Assembly: GCF_028200735.1 (NCBI RefSeq)
Contig: NZ_JAQKPV010000005.1
Span: 62,001-126,000, forward strand
From: Streptomyces sp. ACA25
GTDB lineage: Bacteria; Actinomycetota; Actinomycetes; Streptomycetales; Streptomycetaceae
Length of the DNA: 64,000 bases
Direction: 5' to 3'
Part shown: positions 35,055 to 43,039 of the stretch, in pieces
Position numbering within the stretch: the stretch's first letter is position 1
How the letters are laid out: each line of letters opens with the position of its first letter
The notes under the pieces: generated by a model
The model's input: the letters and a program-made list of their open reading frames with translations, nothing else
What the model was told of the DNA's origin: nothing
The model's database searches: none
Translations under genes and position numbers: made by a program

Positions 35055-35666
35055 TCAGCCGTTGCGGAACGAGCCGGTGTGCTCCTCGGTGCGGGTCGTG
35101 TAGGCGCTGCACACGAGGAGCATCGTCTCGGAGCCCGGGTTCATGATGGCCGGCTCGTCGGTGACGTCGTACCGCGGGTTGCCCTGCTCGTTGTAGCCGA
35201 CCCCGAAGTACTCCGCGAAGTGGGCCTCACAGCGTTCCTGCCGGGCTTCCGCGACCGCCCTGAGGTCGTCGGCGCCCCCGAGGTCGAACTCCTCGTCGAT
35301 CCCGACGACCTCGAAGACGTGCGGTTCGCTGCAATGGCGCGGGTCGTGGTCCACCTTGCCGGCGCGTCCCCAGCAGTCACCGACCGTCAGATCGGTGCTC
35401 GTGTCGCCGAATTCGAAGTCGTAGTCGCCCAGGTCGAAGTCCTCGAAGTCCTCGAGGTCGCCGAGGTCCAGGTCGTCGAGGTCCAGGTCCAGATCGTCCA
35501 GGCCGAGGTCGTCGAGGTCCAGATCGTCCAGGCCGGTCTCGACGGACTCCGGGACCTCCGGGGGCGCGACGGCCTGGTCGCTGTCGTTGGAGCATGCGGC
35601 CAGGCCGAAGCCCAGGGCCAGTGCGGCCGTCACGGCGGCAGTGCGGGGCATTCGGGTGAGTCGCAT
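35055..35666 (-). CDS. Lipoprotein with acidic repeats and septum-formation-like domain
   Basis: A 203-aa lipoprotein. The signal peptide ends in lipobox GLAA-C (Cys25). Residues 45-85 are an almost pure Asp/Leu repeat (LDDLDLDDLGLDD and similar, then Asp/Glu/Phe), giving an extremely acidic linker. The C-terminal domain has LTVGDCWGRAGKVDHDP, HCSEPHVFEVVGI and RCEAHFAEYFGV, the cysteine/CxEPH pattern of septum-formation (PF13845-like) domains. A TATAAG lies 6 nt before the ATG at 35666, suggesting a leaderless transcript; an in-frame ATG at 35684 is possible. Confidence 0.75.
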   Translation of the reverse strand: MRLTRMPRTAAVTAALALGFGLAACSNDSDQAVAPPEVPESVETGLDDLDLDDLGLDDLDLDLDDLDLGDLEDFEDFDLGDYDFEFGDTSTDLTVGDCWGRAGKVDHDPRHCSEPHVFEVVGIDEEFDLGGADDLRAVAEARQERCEAHFAEYFGVGYNEQGNPRYDVTDEPAIMNPGSETMLLVCSAYTTRTEEHTGSFRNG

Positions 35667-35750
35667 GGTCTTCTTATAGCCCATCGGTCTGCGGAGTGGC
35701 ACGTTCCCGGTCCCGGACCGGTTGCCCCGGTCCGCTTCCTGCAGATTTCC

Positions 35751-35785
35751 GCCGTCGTGGAACCGGCCCCGCACCTTCCCGTTCG
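35751..35785 (+). repeat. 35-bp direct repeat, left copy (flanks Uma2 gene)
   Basis: Begins GCCGTCGTGGAACCGG and ends CACCTTCCCGTTCG. It matches the copy at 36569-36603 at 32 of 35 positions in the same orientation. The pair brackets the Uma2 gene. Confidence 0.8.
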
Positions 35786-35951
35786 GTCGTGGCGGTCGCC
35801 CGCCTCGCCTGACCGTCGCGCACCACCCGCCGTGCGAGGGCGGGCAGCTCTGCGTGACGGACAGCCTCGTTCGGGTGAACCGGTCCGGTGGACCTTCCCC
35901 GTCCCCGCGCGGCATGCTGGGCTTGGTGCCGCACCGATCGAGGAGACCGCC

Positions 35952-36542
35952 ATGAGCGCACTCACCGTCGAACACCAGCAGGGCAACGGCTACGGCTGGC
36001 AGGATCTCCTCCGGATCTGGGAGGCGACAGACGCGCCTGAGGGTTGCCGGGTGGAGATCATTGAGGGGATCGTCACCGTGGCACCGCCGCCGTCCAAAGA
36101 GCACAACCTCATGGCCCACAAGCTGCAGAAGCAGCTGTACCCGGCGATTCCGGACGGCTGGGGGATTTACCAGACCCTAGGGCTGACGGTCCCCTCCCGT
36201 AACGGCCTCTACATCCCGGACCTGGTCGTTCTGCCCGAGGCCGCCCTTTCCGGGCCGGGATACCAAGTCCCCGCTGACGAGGCGGAATTGGTCGTGGAGA
36301 TCACCTCTCCCGGGAACGGAGGCCAGGACCGCGTCAGCAAGCCCGCCGGGTATGCCGCGGCTGGAGTGCCGCTGTACCTGCTGGTGGACGGCTGGGCTCC
36401 CGGCGGGCCGACGGTCACGCTCTACGGTCAGCCGAACGGTGACGTCTACCGGACGCTCCGGGCGGTCACGTTCGGAGAGGACGTGCCGCTGCCGGAGCCT
36501 TTCGGTATCAGCCTCGACACCAGCGGGTTTCCCGCCGCCTGA
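35952..36542 (+). CDS. Uma2-family (DUF820) putative restriction endonuclease-fold protein
   Basis: A 196-aa PD-(D/E)xK-fold protein. Features are RVEIIEGIVTVAPPPSKEHNL (the Glu of the core), IPDLVVLP (catalytic Asp in the PD motif), and ELVVEITSPGNGGQDRVSKPAGYAAAGVPLYLLVD (ExT/S-K core with Asp-Arg-Lys). Members are abundant and multicopy in Streptomyces; in other taxa they are linked to mobile DNA. The biological role is unproven. GAGGAGACC lies before the ATG. Near-identical 35-bp direct repeats flank it. Confidence 0.88.
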   Translation: MSALTVEHQQGNGYGWQDLLRIWEATDAPEGCRVEIIEGIVTVAPPPSKEHNLMAHKLQKQLYPAIPDGWGIYQTLGLTVPSRNGLYIPDLVVLPEAALSGPGYQVPADEAELVVEITSPGNGGQDRVSKPAGYAAAGVPLYLLVDGWAPGGPTVTLYGQPNGDVYRTLRAVTFGEDVPLPEPFGISLDTSGFPAA

Positions 36543-36568
36543 ACGGCCGGATCCCGGGGACCGGTAGC

Positions 36569-36603
36569 GCCGTCACGGAACCGGCCCCGTACCTTCCCGT
36601 TCG
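36569..36603 (+). repeat. 35-bp direct repeat, right copy
   Basis: Begins GCCGTCACGGAACCGG and ends TACCTTCCCGTTCG. See the left copy at 35751-35785; the two are 818 bp apart. Confidence 0.8.
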
Positions 36604-36674
36604 CGGGACAATGCGTCCGGGTGTTCCCCGGCACTCCCTTGCATACGGCTTGGCCGTCCGGGTACCGGGCAGCG

Positions 36675-38786
36675 GTGAAGATTAGCTTCCTCGTCCACAA
36701 CATGTACGGGATCGGCGGCACGGTCGTGGCGGTCGCCCATCTCGCCGCCGGGCTCAGCGAGCACCACGAGGTGGAGATCGCCAGCGTCTACCGCCGGGCC
36801 GACACCCCTGGGATCGCGCTGGACCCCCGGGTGCGCGTGGTGCCGCTCATCGACGCGCGCGGCGGGCTGTGGAAGCACCTGCGGCCGTCGGCCAGGAAGC
36901 CCAGCCGGATGTTCCACGACCCCGGCCCGGCCAACAGCCCGCTGCCGCCCACCCGGCTCGCGGATCAGCGCATCAAGCGGTACCTGCGCCGCACCGACGC
37001 CGACGTCGTCATCGCCACCCGGCCCTTCCTCGTCGGGCACCTGGCCCGGCACGGCTCGGACCGTTACCTGCGCATCGGGCAGGAGCACCGCACCCTCGAC
37101 TCGCACAACCCCGAGCTGCGCGAGGAGTGCCTGGCCGCCGTGCAGCACCTGGACGCGTACGTCACGGTCAGCGAGGCCGACGCGGAGCAGTGGCGGGCGG
37201 CGCTGCCGGAGCGCCCCACCACCCGGGTGCTGAGCATCCCCAACGCCGTGCCCGCCCCGTCCGCCCGCCCCTCCACCGGAGACTCAAAGACGGTCGTGGC
37301 CGCAGGCCGCTTCATCCCGATCAAACGGTACGACCGGCTCATCGAGGCCTTCGCCAAGGTCGCCGCCGAACGCCCCGACTGGCAGCTGCGCATCTACGGC
37401 CGGGGCCGGCACGAGAAACGGTACCGGCGGCAGATCGAGCGGCTCGGCCTCTACGACCGGGTCCGGCTCATGGGCGCCGTCTCCCCGATCGAGACGGAGT
37501 GGGCAAAGGGGGCGATCGCGGCGGTCGCCTCCGACGGGGAGTCGTTCGGGATGACCCTCGTCGAGGCGATGCGCTGCGGCGTGCCGGTGGTATCCACCGA
37601 CTGCCCGTACGGCCCGGGCGAGATCATCTCCCACGGCCGCAACGGGGTGCTGGTCCCGCTGGAGGGCGGGAGTGACGCGTTCGCGGACGCGCTGCTCCGG
37701 CTCATCGACGACCCGGAGCAGCGGCAGCGGCTCGGCGCCGAAGGGCTGAGCCGTGGCGCGGACTACGACCCCGCCCGCATCGCCGGGCGCTGGACAGGGC
37801 TGCTGGCGGAGCTGGCCGAAGCGCGCGCCCCGCAAGGACGCCGGCCCTGGCCCGGGCTCACCCCCGCGCCCGCCTTCCACACCGGCCCCCGGCTCGAAGG
37901 GCTGCTGCGGCGACAGCCGATGGACCGTACCGACGACCGGCCGTCCGTCCCGGCCCGCGCGGTGGTCACCCCCGACGGTTCGCTGACCGTCGAGCTGGCC
38001 GCAGCGAGCCTGCCGCCCGGCGAGCTGGAGCTGGTCGGCCGGCGGCGCCGGGCCGCGGAGGACGGGAGCTTCCGGCTCCCGGTCCCCGCCCCTCCGCCGG
38101 ACCCGGGAGCGGGCGGCGCCGACCCGTGGGTCCGGGTCACCGTTCCGCGTACCGGGCGGGTGCTCCCGGAAGGACGCTGGGACTTCGCCCTGGAAAGCCG
38201 CGGGACCGACGGCGGCCTGGCGCAGGACCCCCGGCTCCAGGTGCAACTCGTCGACTCCGCGGCGCTGATGACCCTGCCCCCGGCCGTGGACGAGCACGGT
38301 GTCGCCACCCGGATCCCCTACCGCACCGAGGAGGGCGGGCTGGCCCTGCGCACCTGGCTGCGCCCCGCGCACGCGGAGGCCGAGCAGGTGGTGACCGGCG
38401 AGCGGACCGTCACCGTCACCGCCGCCCTGTACGGCGCCACGGGCGAACCGGTCGCCGCGCTCGCCCGGTCACGCACCGGCGGGGACATCGGCCTGCCGCT
38501 GCGTCCGCTGGGCGATGGGCGGGTGGAGGTCACCCTGCCGTACGCCGCGCTGACGGCCCGGCTCGCCGGGGAGGACGACAGCTGGGAGCTGCGGCTGCGT
38601 GCGGAGACCGGCCGCGCGACGGTGCCCATCGGCCGGATCGCCGGCGACTGGCCCGACCGCAGACGCACCGACCGCTTCCCCGCCGTCACCATGGACCGCG
38701 AGGGGGCGGCCCCGGTCCGGGTCCGGCCGCACTTCACCGCCCGCCACGACCTGACCGTCACCGCCACCGAGGTCCGCCCTTCCTGA
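36675..38786 (+). CDS. GT4-family glycosyltransferase with C-terminal accessory domain
   Basis: A 703-aa protein. Residues 1-390 are a GT-B glycosyltransferase: VKISFLVHNMYGIGGTVVAVAHLAAGL at the N-terminal Rossmann domain, VVAAGRFIPIKRYDRLIEAFA, and the nucleotide-sugar EX7E-type region SFGMTLVEAMRCGVPVVSTDCPYGP. Residues about 430-703 form a separate, mostly beta region (VVTPDGSLTVELAAASLPPGELELVG; VRVTVPRTGRVLPEGRWDFAL) with no family recognised. It probably builds a cell-wall or extracellular glycan. The GTG at 36675 gives the normal GT4 start. Similar Ala/Arg-rich proteins are common in Streptomyces. Confidence 0.85.
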   Translation: MKISFLVHNMYGIGGTVVAVAHLAAGLSEHHEVEIASVYRRADTPGIALDPRVRVVPLIDARGGLWKHLRPSARKPSRMFHDPGPANSPLPPTRLADQRIKRYLRRTDADVVIATRPFLVGHLARHGSDRYLRIGQEHRTLDSHNPELREECLAAVQHLDAYVTVSEADAEQWRAALPERPTTRVLSIPNAVPAPSARPSTGDSKTVVAAGRFIPIKRYDRLIEAFAKVAAERPDWQLRIYGRGRHEKRYRRQIERLGLYDRVRLMGAVSPIETEWAKGAIAAVASDGESFGMTLVEAMRCGVPVVSTDCPYGPGEIISHGRNGVLVPLEGGSDAFADALLRLIDDPEQRQRLGAEGLSRGADYDPARIAGRWTGLLAELAEARAPQGRRPWPGLTPAPAFHTGPRLEGLLRRQPMDRTDDRPSVPARAVVTPDGSLTVELAAASLPPGELELVGRRRRAAEDGSFRLPVPAPPPDPGAGGADPWVRVTVPRTGRVLPEGRWDFALESRGTDGGLAQDPRLQVQLVDSAALMTLPPAVDEHGVATRIPYRTEEGGLALRTWLRPAHAEAEQVVTGERTVTVTAALYGATGEPVAALARSRTGGDIGLPLRPLGDGRVEVTLPYAALTARLAGEDDSWELRLRAETGRATVPIGRIAGDWPDRRRTDRFPAVTMDREGAAPVRVRPHFTARHDLTVTATEVRPS

Positions 38787-38839
38787 CCTGGGTGCGGGCG
38801 GTGGGTGGCGCGGGGCGGTGCGGCGGCGGGCCGCGTGTG

Positions 38840-38884
38840 GCGCCTTTCCACGTCATTGCGGGCCCTTTCGACGTGGAAAGGCGC
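38840..38884. repeat. Long perfect palindrome, copy 1 of a REP-like element
   Basis: Arms GCGCCTTTCCACGTC (38840-38854) and GACGTGGAAAGGCGC (38870-38884) are exact reverse complements, with a 15-nt loop containing GGGCCC. It shares arms and loop core with the element at 40121-40169. It lies in the 177-bp gap after the glycosyltransferase gene and could also terminate it. Confidence 0.8.
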
Positions 38885-38963
38885 ACTGCCACGGCCGGGC
38901 GGTCGTCGAGCCCGGCGCAGGTGCGGCAACCACGTCGGTCCGGCTCGACCTAGACTCCGGCGC

Positions 38964-39593
38964 ATGGTTCGAGAGGCGTATCTGCAATGGGCCGCCGCCG
39001 CTGCCGACATCATCGGGTCGCCCTCCGTGGCGGCTGCTTGGGACGAGCCGAGCGTCCTCCCCGGGTATCACGTCGGCGGTCTCTGCGGTCACCTCGCGCG
39101 CAACATTGTGCTGGTGGAGCCGGTGCTTGCGCAGCCGTCCGCCGGGGCCCGCCCCGTCCCCCTCCTTGAGCACTACACGGGCGACGACTGGGTTGATGCC
39201 GACCCGCAGAGCGATCAGCATGCGGCCATCCGCAGCAGGGGCGAGGAGGCAGCGGCAGACGGACCCGAAGCCCTCGCCGAACGCGTCGCAGCCGCCGTCC
39301 GGCGACTGAGCGAGGTGCTCCCCGCAGAGCCGAAGGACCGGGTCGTCGACCTGCCCGGTATGTGGAGCCTGACCCTTGACGACTATCTTCTGACCCGGCT
39401 GGTCGAAGTAGTGGTGCACAGTGATGATCTGGCGGTGAGCGTCGGTGCCCCCACCCCCGATCTGCCACCCGCGCATTCCGAGGAGGTCATCGGCCTGCTC
39501 GCACGGCTCGCGGTGCGACGGCACGGCCCGACGGCCGTTATCCGTACGCTCAGCCGAGCGGAGCGGGCGCCAGGAAGCGTCTCCGCCTTTTAG
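38964..39593 (+). CDS. Maleylpyruvate isomerase N-terminal/DinB-like (TIGR03083) protein
   Basis: A 209-aa helical-bundle protein of the mycothiol-dependent metalloenzyme superfamily. It has LPGYHVGGLCGHLARNIVLVEP (residues 28-50, with the first His ligands) and YLLTRLVEVVVHSDDLAVSVG (140-160, with the Glu and His ligands). Relatives catalyse mycothiol-dependent transfers or isomerisation; the substrate is unknown. The ATG at 38964 matches the usual family start. Confidence 0.85.
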   Translation: MVREAYLQWAAAAADIIGSPSVAAAWDEPSVLPGYHVGGLCGHLARNIVLVEPVLAQPSAGARPVPLLEHYTGDDWVDADPQSDQHAAIRSRGEEAAADGPEALAERVAAAVRRLSEVLPAEPKDRVVDLPGMWSLTLDDYLLTRLVEVVVHSDDLAVSVGAPTPDLPPAHSEEVIGLLARLAVRRHGPTAVIRTLSRAERAPGSVSAF

Positions 39594-39674
39594 ACGTACG
39601 TCCCGGTCGCTCCCCTGCTGCTCACACCTTTCCGGAAGTGCTGCCCGCACAGCCCCAGGGGGCCGGTTCACCGC

Positions 39675-39917
39675 TCAGGCTGCCGGGTGGACGCGCCAGG
39701 GGCGGGTGGTGGTCTGGGTGTACGTATGGGGGTGGACGTGGCGGGCGGCGTGCTGGAGCTGCCAGTCCTGGATGGTGCCGAACTCGACGCTGGTGTGGGA
39801 CTTCGCGCCGCACACGTCACAGGACAGCCGGTAGGTGGCAGGGGCGGCATCGGGCGCGGTGTCGGGTTCGCTGACCCAGCGCAGGGTGCGCAACGTGGTT
39901 CGGGGGCGGCGGAGCAT
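39675..39917 (-). CDS. DUF7848-like small zinc-knuckle protein
   Basis: An 80-aa protein: TYRLSCDVCGAKSHTSVEFG (CxxC pair near residues 33-36), then QDWQLQHAARHVHPHTY and VTTTRPWR-like TTTRPWRVHP. The Cys pair and later His residues suggest one metal site. Similar proteins accompany WhiJ/DUF397-type clusters in Streptomyces; the function is unknown. It is last of a leftward series of small genes. Confidence 0.65.
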   Translation of the reverse strand: MLRRPRTTLRTLRWVSEPDTAPDAAPATYRLSCDVCGAKSHTSVEFGTIQDWQLQHAARHVHPHTYTQTTTRPWRVHPAA

Positions 39918-39966
39918 GACGGCCTGTCTTTCGGTGCGGGGGTACCGGCAGATGCTGCGTGGGAAG

Positions 39967-40082
39967 CACCGGCGGGGGAAGAGCGACGGGACCGGGCGAC
40001 GGTGACCGGGGCCGGGGCGGAAGCGGTGCGGGAACACCGGTGGGGGAGGGGCGACGGGACCCGGCGACGGTGACCGGGTGCC
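39967..40082. repeat. Two tandem degenerate copies of a ~48-bp unit
   Basis: Units begin CACCGGCGGGGGA at 39967 and CACCGGTGGGGGA at 40035, both containing GCGACGGGAC and GGCGACGGTGACCGG in the same order, 68 bp apart. The 277-bp gap 39918-40194 holds this repeat and the palindrome at 40121; no gene seen. Confidence 0.6.
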
Positions 40083-40120
40083 GGGGGCGGTCTCCCGGCT
40101 GAGGGGGTCCCGTCCCGTCG

Positions 40121-40169
40121 GGGCGCATTTCCACGTCCTCCGGGCCCGTCTCGACGTGGAAATGCGCCC
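40121..40169. repeat. Long perfect palindrome, copy 2 of a REP-like element
   Basis: Arms GGGCGCATTTCCACGTC (40121-40137) and GACGTGGAAATGCGCCC (40153-40169) are exact 17-bp reverse complements with a 15-nt loop containing GGGCCC. The core TTTCCACGTC/GACGTGGAAA and loop length equal those of the copy at 38840-38884. Confidence 0.8.
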
Positions 40170-40194
40170 GCTGATGCGGAGGGGGCTCGTCGGC

Positions 40195-40545
40195 TCACGC
40201 CTGGCCCGGTTCCTGGAGCGGCGTGGGGTACTGGGGGAGGGGACGCAGGGAGAGCTCCCAGAGGCAGTCGTCCCCGGCGCAGCTGTAGATGACCGCTTGG
40301 CCGGCCAGCAGCAGGTGGTGGGTACGGGCGGTGGCCACGTCGTGGGCCCAGGCCAGGAACCGGGCGGCGGTCCCCGGGTCCTCGGGACCGAGGCTGGCCG
40401 CGATCTGCGTGGCACGTTCCCCCGCCCACTGCCGCGCCTCCCCGGCCTCGGTGGAGAAGCGGTCGCCCAGGTGGAACATGCACGGCTCGGGGGTCCCGCA
40501 GTAGGCGACGGCCTCGACCCGGTACGCGGCGGGCGGGCTGTTCAC
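40195..40545 (-). CDS. Hypothetical protein in a WhiJ-like cluster
   Basis: A 116-aa protein: MNSPPAAYRVEAVAYCGTPEP, FSTEAGEARQWAGERATQIAASLG, LAGQAVIYSCAGDDCLWELSLRP. Four Cys are present, two in a CAGDDC pattern. No family recognised. Its ATG overlaps the stop of the upstream ATPase gene (ATGA), so the two are translationally coupled and probably functionally linked. Confidence 0.7.
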   Translation of the reverse strand: MNSPPAAYRVEAVAYCGTPEPCMFHLGDRFSTEAGEARQWAGERATQIAASLGPEDPGTAARFLAWAHDVATARTHHLLLAGQAVIYSCAGDDCLWELSLRPLPQYPTPLQEPGQA

Positions 40546-41072
40546 CGGCCCTCCCGCGCGACGTCGGTACCGGCACCGGTGCTTGGGTCGGCTTCGGCAG
40601 CGGCGCCGGCCCTGGCGTCAGCACCGGCCTCGGCACTGGGGTCGGCTTCACCACCTGCGTCAGCACCGGTGGTGAAGGGGACGGTGAACCACACCCCTTT
40701 GCCCCCGGGCACGAGGGTGTAGCCCATGGCGCCCGTCATCTCGCGCAGCAGCCACAGCCCTCGCCCTTCCTCCGCGTCACCGCCCGGCACTAGCACTGCC
40801 GGTACCTGCGGGGACCCGTCGTACACCTCGACCAGGACGCCCTGTCCGTCCTGCCGCACTTTCAGCAGACACCGCCGGTCCGGTACGTGCTTGCAGACGT
40901 TCGACAGCAACTCGGAGACGCCCAGCCGTGCCACCTCCACCGCCGCCGGATCTCCGCCCCACGCCCGCACGGTCGCCCCGACCACCCGGCGCCACCTCGC
41001 GATGTCCCGCGCCTGAGCGACTATGGCCCACGAAGTCTCTCCGTGCTCGGTGACCGGTGCAGTGAACGCCAT
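40542..41072 (-). CDS. Anti-sigma-factor-type ATP-binding protein (HATPase_c_2)
   Basis: A 176-aa protein of the SpoIIAB/RsbW-like GHKL fold. The N box is VARLGVSELLSNVCKHV (residues 55-71), the G1 box VYDGSPQVP, and the G2 box GGDAEEGRGLWLLREMTGAMGY. Residues 140-176 are Ala/Asp/Gly-rich imperfect repeats (ADPSAEAGADARAG). Such proteins neighbour WhiJ-like regulators and DUF397 genes (abaA/whiJ-type loci). The target sigma or anti-anti-sigma factor is unknown. GGAGG precedes the ATG at 41072. Confidence 0.85.
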   Translation of the reverse strand: MAFTAPVTEHGETSWAIVAQARDIARWRRVVGATVRAWGGDPAAVEVARLGVSELLSNVCKHVPDRRCLLKVRQDGQGVLVEVYDGSPQVPAVLVPGGDAEEGRGLWLLREMTGAMGYTLVPGGKGVWFTVPFTTGADAGGEADPSAEAGADARAGAAAEADPSTGAGTDVAREGR

Positions 41073-41134
41073 GACAACCTCCAGCGAAGAATGAGGCGCC
41101 ACCCCCGTTCGAGCAGCGCAGAGATGACGCCCCG

Positions 41135-41446
41135 TCACGCCGCAGCCATCACGGGCCACACGACGCGGGCCGATGACCCGGCCCCGAGCCGGGTCGCCCA
41201 CACCACCGCCCGCTCCACCGACTCCAGCCGCAGTACGAGCAGGCCGTCCTCCCCGACCAGGTGCACGTGACCGTCCGGGTACGCCATCCCCCAGGCAGCC
41301 ACGCATGCGTCCCACTCGCCGTCCCCGTCGACGGCCTCCAGGACCACCGCGAACACCCGAGGCGCGGTCTCCACCACCAACTCCCTTACCTCCCGGTCGA
41401 ACCCGGGCGGGACGGGAGTGTGGTTCTGCGGGGATACGGTGGTCAT
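41135..41446 (-). CDS. Hypothetical protein in a WhiJ-like cluster
   Basis: A 103-aa acidic protein: VRELVVETAPRVFAVVLEAVDGDGEWDACVAAWGMAYPDGHVHLVGEDG, then LLVLRLESVERAVVWATRLG. It looks like a small alpha/beta domain; no family name recognised. It begins the leftward series (small protein, ATPase, hypothetical, DUF7848-like) and is divergent from the XRE-type gene across 152 bp that show no other gene. Confidence 0.7.
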   Translation of the reverse strand: MTTVSPQNHTPVPPGFDREVRELVVETAPRVFAVVLEAVDGDGEWDACVAAWGMAYPDGHVHLVGEDGLLVLRLESVERAVVWATRLGAGSSARVVWPVMAAA

Positions 41447-41598
41447 GGCGATCTCCCAACACGCAGCGGAGTTGACTGACTACGGGAATACCGTAGCCTT
41501 TGCCACTGGAATCCATGCCATTTAGTCGTCAGTACGGTGAAGTCAGACCGGTTCGAGTGCACGCCAGTGCAGCTGTTCGATAAGGGGAGCGAGGCACG

Positions 41599-42453
41599 AT
41601 GCCGCCCAACACTGTTCCGCCGACGGTGCGCCAACGGCGCCTGGGTACGGAGTTGCGCAGGCTTCGCGAGAAGGCTGAGCTCACAGCCACTCAGGCAGGC
41701 GCGATGCTCGGTGGCAATCAGGCACGGATCAGCAACACCGAGGCCGGCCGCTACGCCGTGAGTGCGGAGCGGGTCAGGGCTATGGCCCACGCCTACGAGT
41801 GCAGTGACCAGCAACTCATCGAGGCACTCGTCCGCATGACCGGTGGCAGGACCCGGGGTTGGTGGGAGGACTACCGCGACATCCTCCCGGCAGGGTGGCT
41901 GGACCTGCCTGAGCTGGAACACCATGCGAAGGCCATCCGCATCGGCTCGGTGATCCACATGCCCGGACTGCTCCAGACCCGCGACCACGCCCGCGCGGTC
42001 TTTGACGAGGGAGTGCCACCCCTCACACCACCGGAGGTGGAGCACCGGGTTTCCCACCGGATCAAGCGCCAAACGGTGATTTACTCAGCACAGCCGACGC
42101 CGCTGACCGCAATCGTCCATGAGGCCGCACTTCGGATGGGTTTCGGCGGCCCGGCAGTCGCCCGTGCACAGCTGGAGCACCTGCTCGTGATGAGCGAGCG
42201 TGAGCACATCACCCTCCTGGTGATCCCGTTCGGCGCCGGGGCCTTCCCCAGTTCGGGGCATGGCATCGTCTACTTCGATGCAGAGGTGCCGTCGCTGGGT
42301 ACTGTCCAACTGGACACTGACCACGGCTCGATGTTCGTCGACACCGAGCCGCAACTCGTCAAGTACCGAACGGTGCTGGACCGAATGGAGGCATGTGCCC
42401 TGCCGCCATCGGAGTCACGGGATCTGATCGAACGCATTGCTCAGACCACTTGA
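41599..42453 (+). CDS. XRE-family regulator, WhiJ/Scr1-like with DUF5753 domain
   Basis: A 284-aa regulator. The HTH is residues 14-70 (LGTELRRLREKAELTATQAGAMLGGNQARISNTEAGRY). The DUF5753 domain follows: WWEDYRDILPAGWLDLPELEHHAKAIRI, HMPGLLQTRDHARAVF, and ITLLVIPFGAGAFPSSGHGIVYFD. Family members (WhiJ-type) control development or antibiotic production and are treated as antitoxin-like partners of DUF397 proteins. GGGAGCGAGG precedes the ATG. A DUF397 gene follows 9 nt later. Confidence 0.9.
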   Translation: MPPNTVPPTVRQRRLGTELRRLREKAELTATQAGAMLGGNQARISNTEAGRYAVSAERVRAMAHAYECSDQQLIEALVRMTGGRTRGWWEDYRDILPAGWLDLPELEHHAKAIRIGSVIHMPGLLQTRDHARAVFDEGVPPLTPPEVEHRVSHRIKRQTVIYSAQPTPLTAIVHEAALRMGFGGPAVARAQLEHLLVMSEREHITLLVIPFGAGAFPSSGHGIVYFDAEVPSLGTVQLDTDHGSMFVDTEPQLVKYRTVLDRMEACALPPSESRDLIERIAQTT

Positions 42454-42462
42454 GAGGAAAGC

Positions 42463-42669
42463 ATGACCACCCACAACTGGCAGAAGTCCTCCTTCAGCGC
42501 TGACGCAGCCAACTGCCTCAACGTCGCAACCACCGCTGGTGGGGGGACTCTCTTCCGCGAGAGCGACGACCCCGACACCGTCCTCGCCACCACTCCGACC
42601 CGCCTCGCCGCTCTTCTCGCCGGCGTGAAGAGCGGCGCCATACCGCTCAACAGCAGCCACACAGCGTAG
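42463..42669 (+). CDS. DUF397 protein (Scr2-like)
   Basis: A 68-aa protein with the full DUF397 pattern: NWQKSSFSADAANCLNVA at the start, LFRESDDPDTVLATTPTRLAALLAGVKSG at the end. It partners the upstream WhiJ-like regulator and is suggested to act as the toxin or effector half. AGAGGAAAGC precedes the ATG. A decayed copy of the same family lies at 44582-44749. Confidence 0.9.
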   Translation: MTTHNWQKSSFSADAANCLNVATTAGGGTLFRESDDPDTVLATTPTRLAALLAGVKSGAIPLNSSHTA

Positions 42670-43039
42670 TATTCCGCTTCTCTTCTCGCCGAGTCGCTGA
42701 CCGGTGACTTCGAGCCCGAGCTCGTCAAAGCGGCAGAACGTATGCATGTCAGCGTGGGCGAAGCGGGCCTCAGGGATAGCGTCGTGCAACGTCGAGCTCT
42801 TCCGGATGGGCTTGGTGCAGGAACCCCCGTCCTCGGGAGACCTCGACGCCTACCCGGCCACCGGCGCGGGGTGAGCTGCCACCGCCGGTGTGACACAAGT
42901 TCCTGACGGCTGATGATCTGAAGTCTTCCAGGTGAGGGCGAATCGTCCTGCTTCGGCCTCGGTCGCGCGAAGGTGACCGGGGCCGGGCCTCGAACGGTGG
43001 CTTCGGTCGTGGCTTGTGAGCCGTTCAGCTCTGGGGCAT
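42670..43039. other. Gene-poor stretch with possible degraded coding sequence
   Basis: There is no intact gene in these 370 bp. One frame reads LLAESLTGDFEPELVKAAERMHVSVGEAGL (from about 42684), and another reads VELFRMGLVQEPPSSGDLDAYPATG up to a TGA near 42873. Both look protein-like but are in different frames, as in a frameshifted remnant. The parent gene was not identified. Confidence 0.3.
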
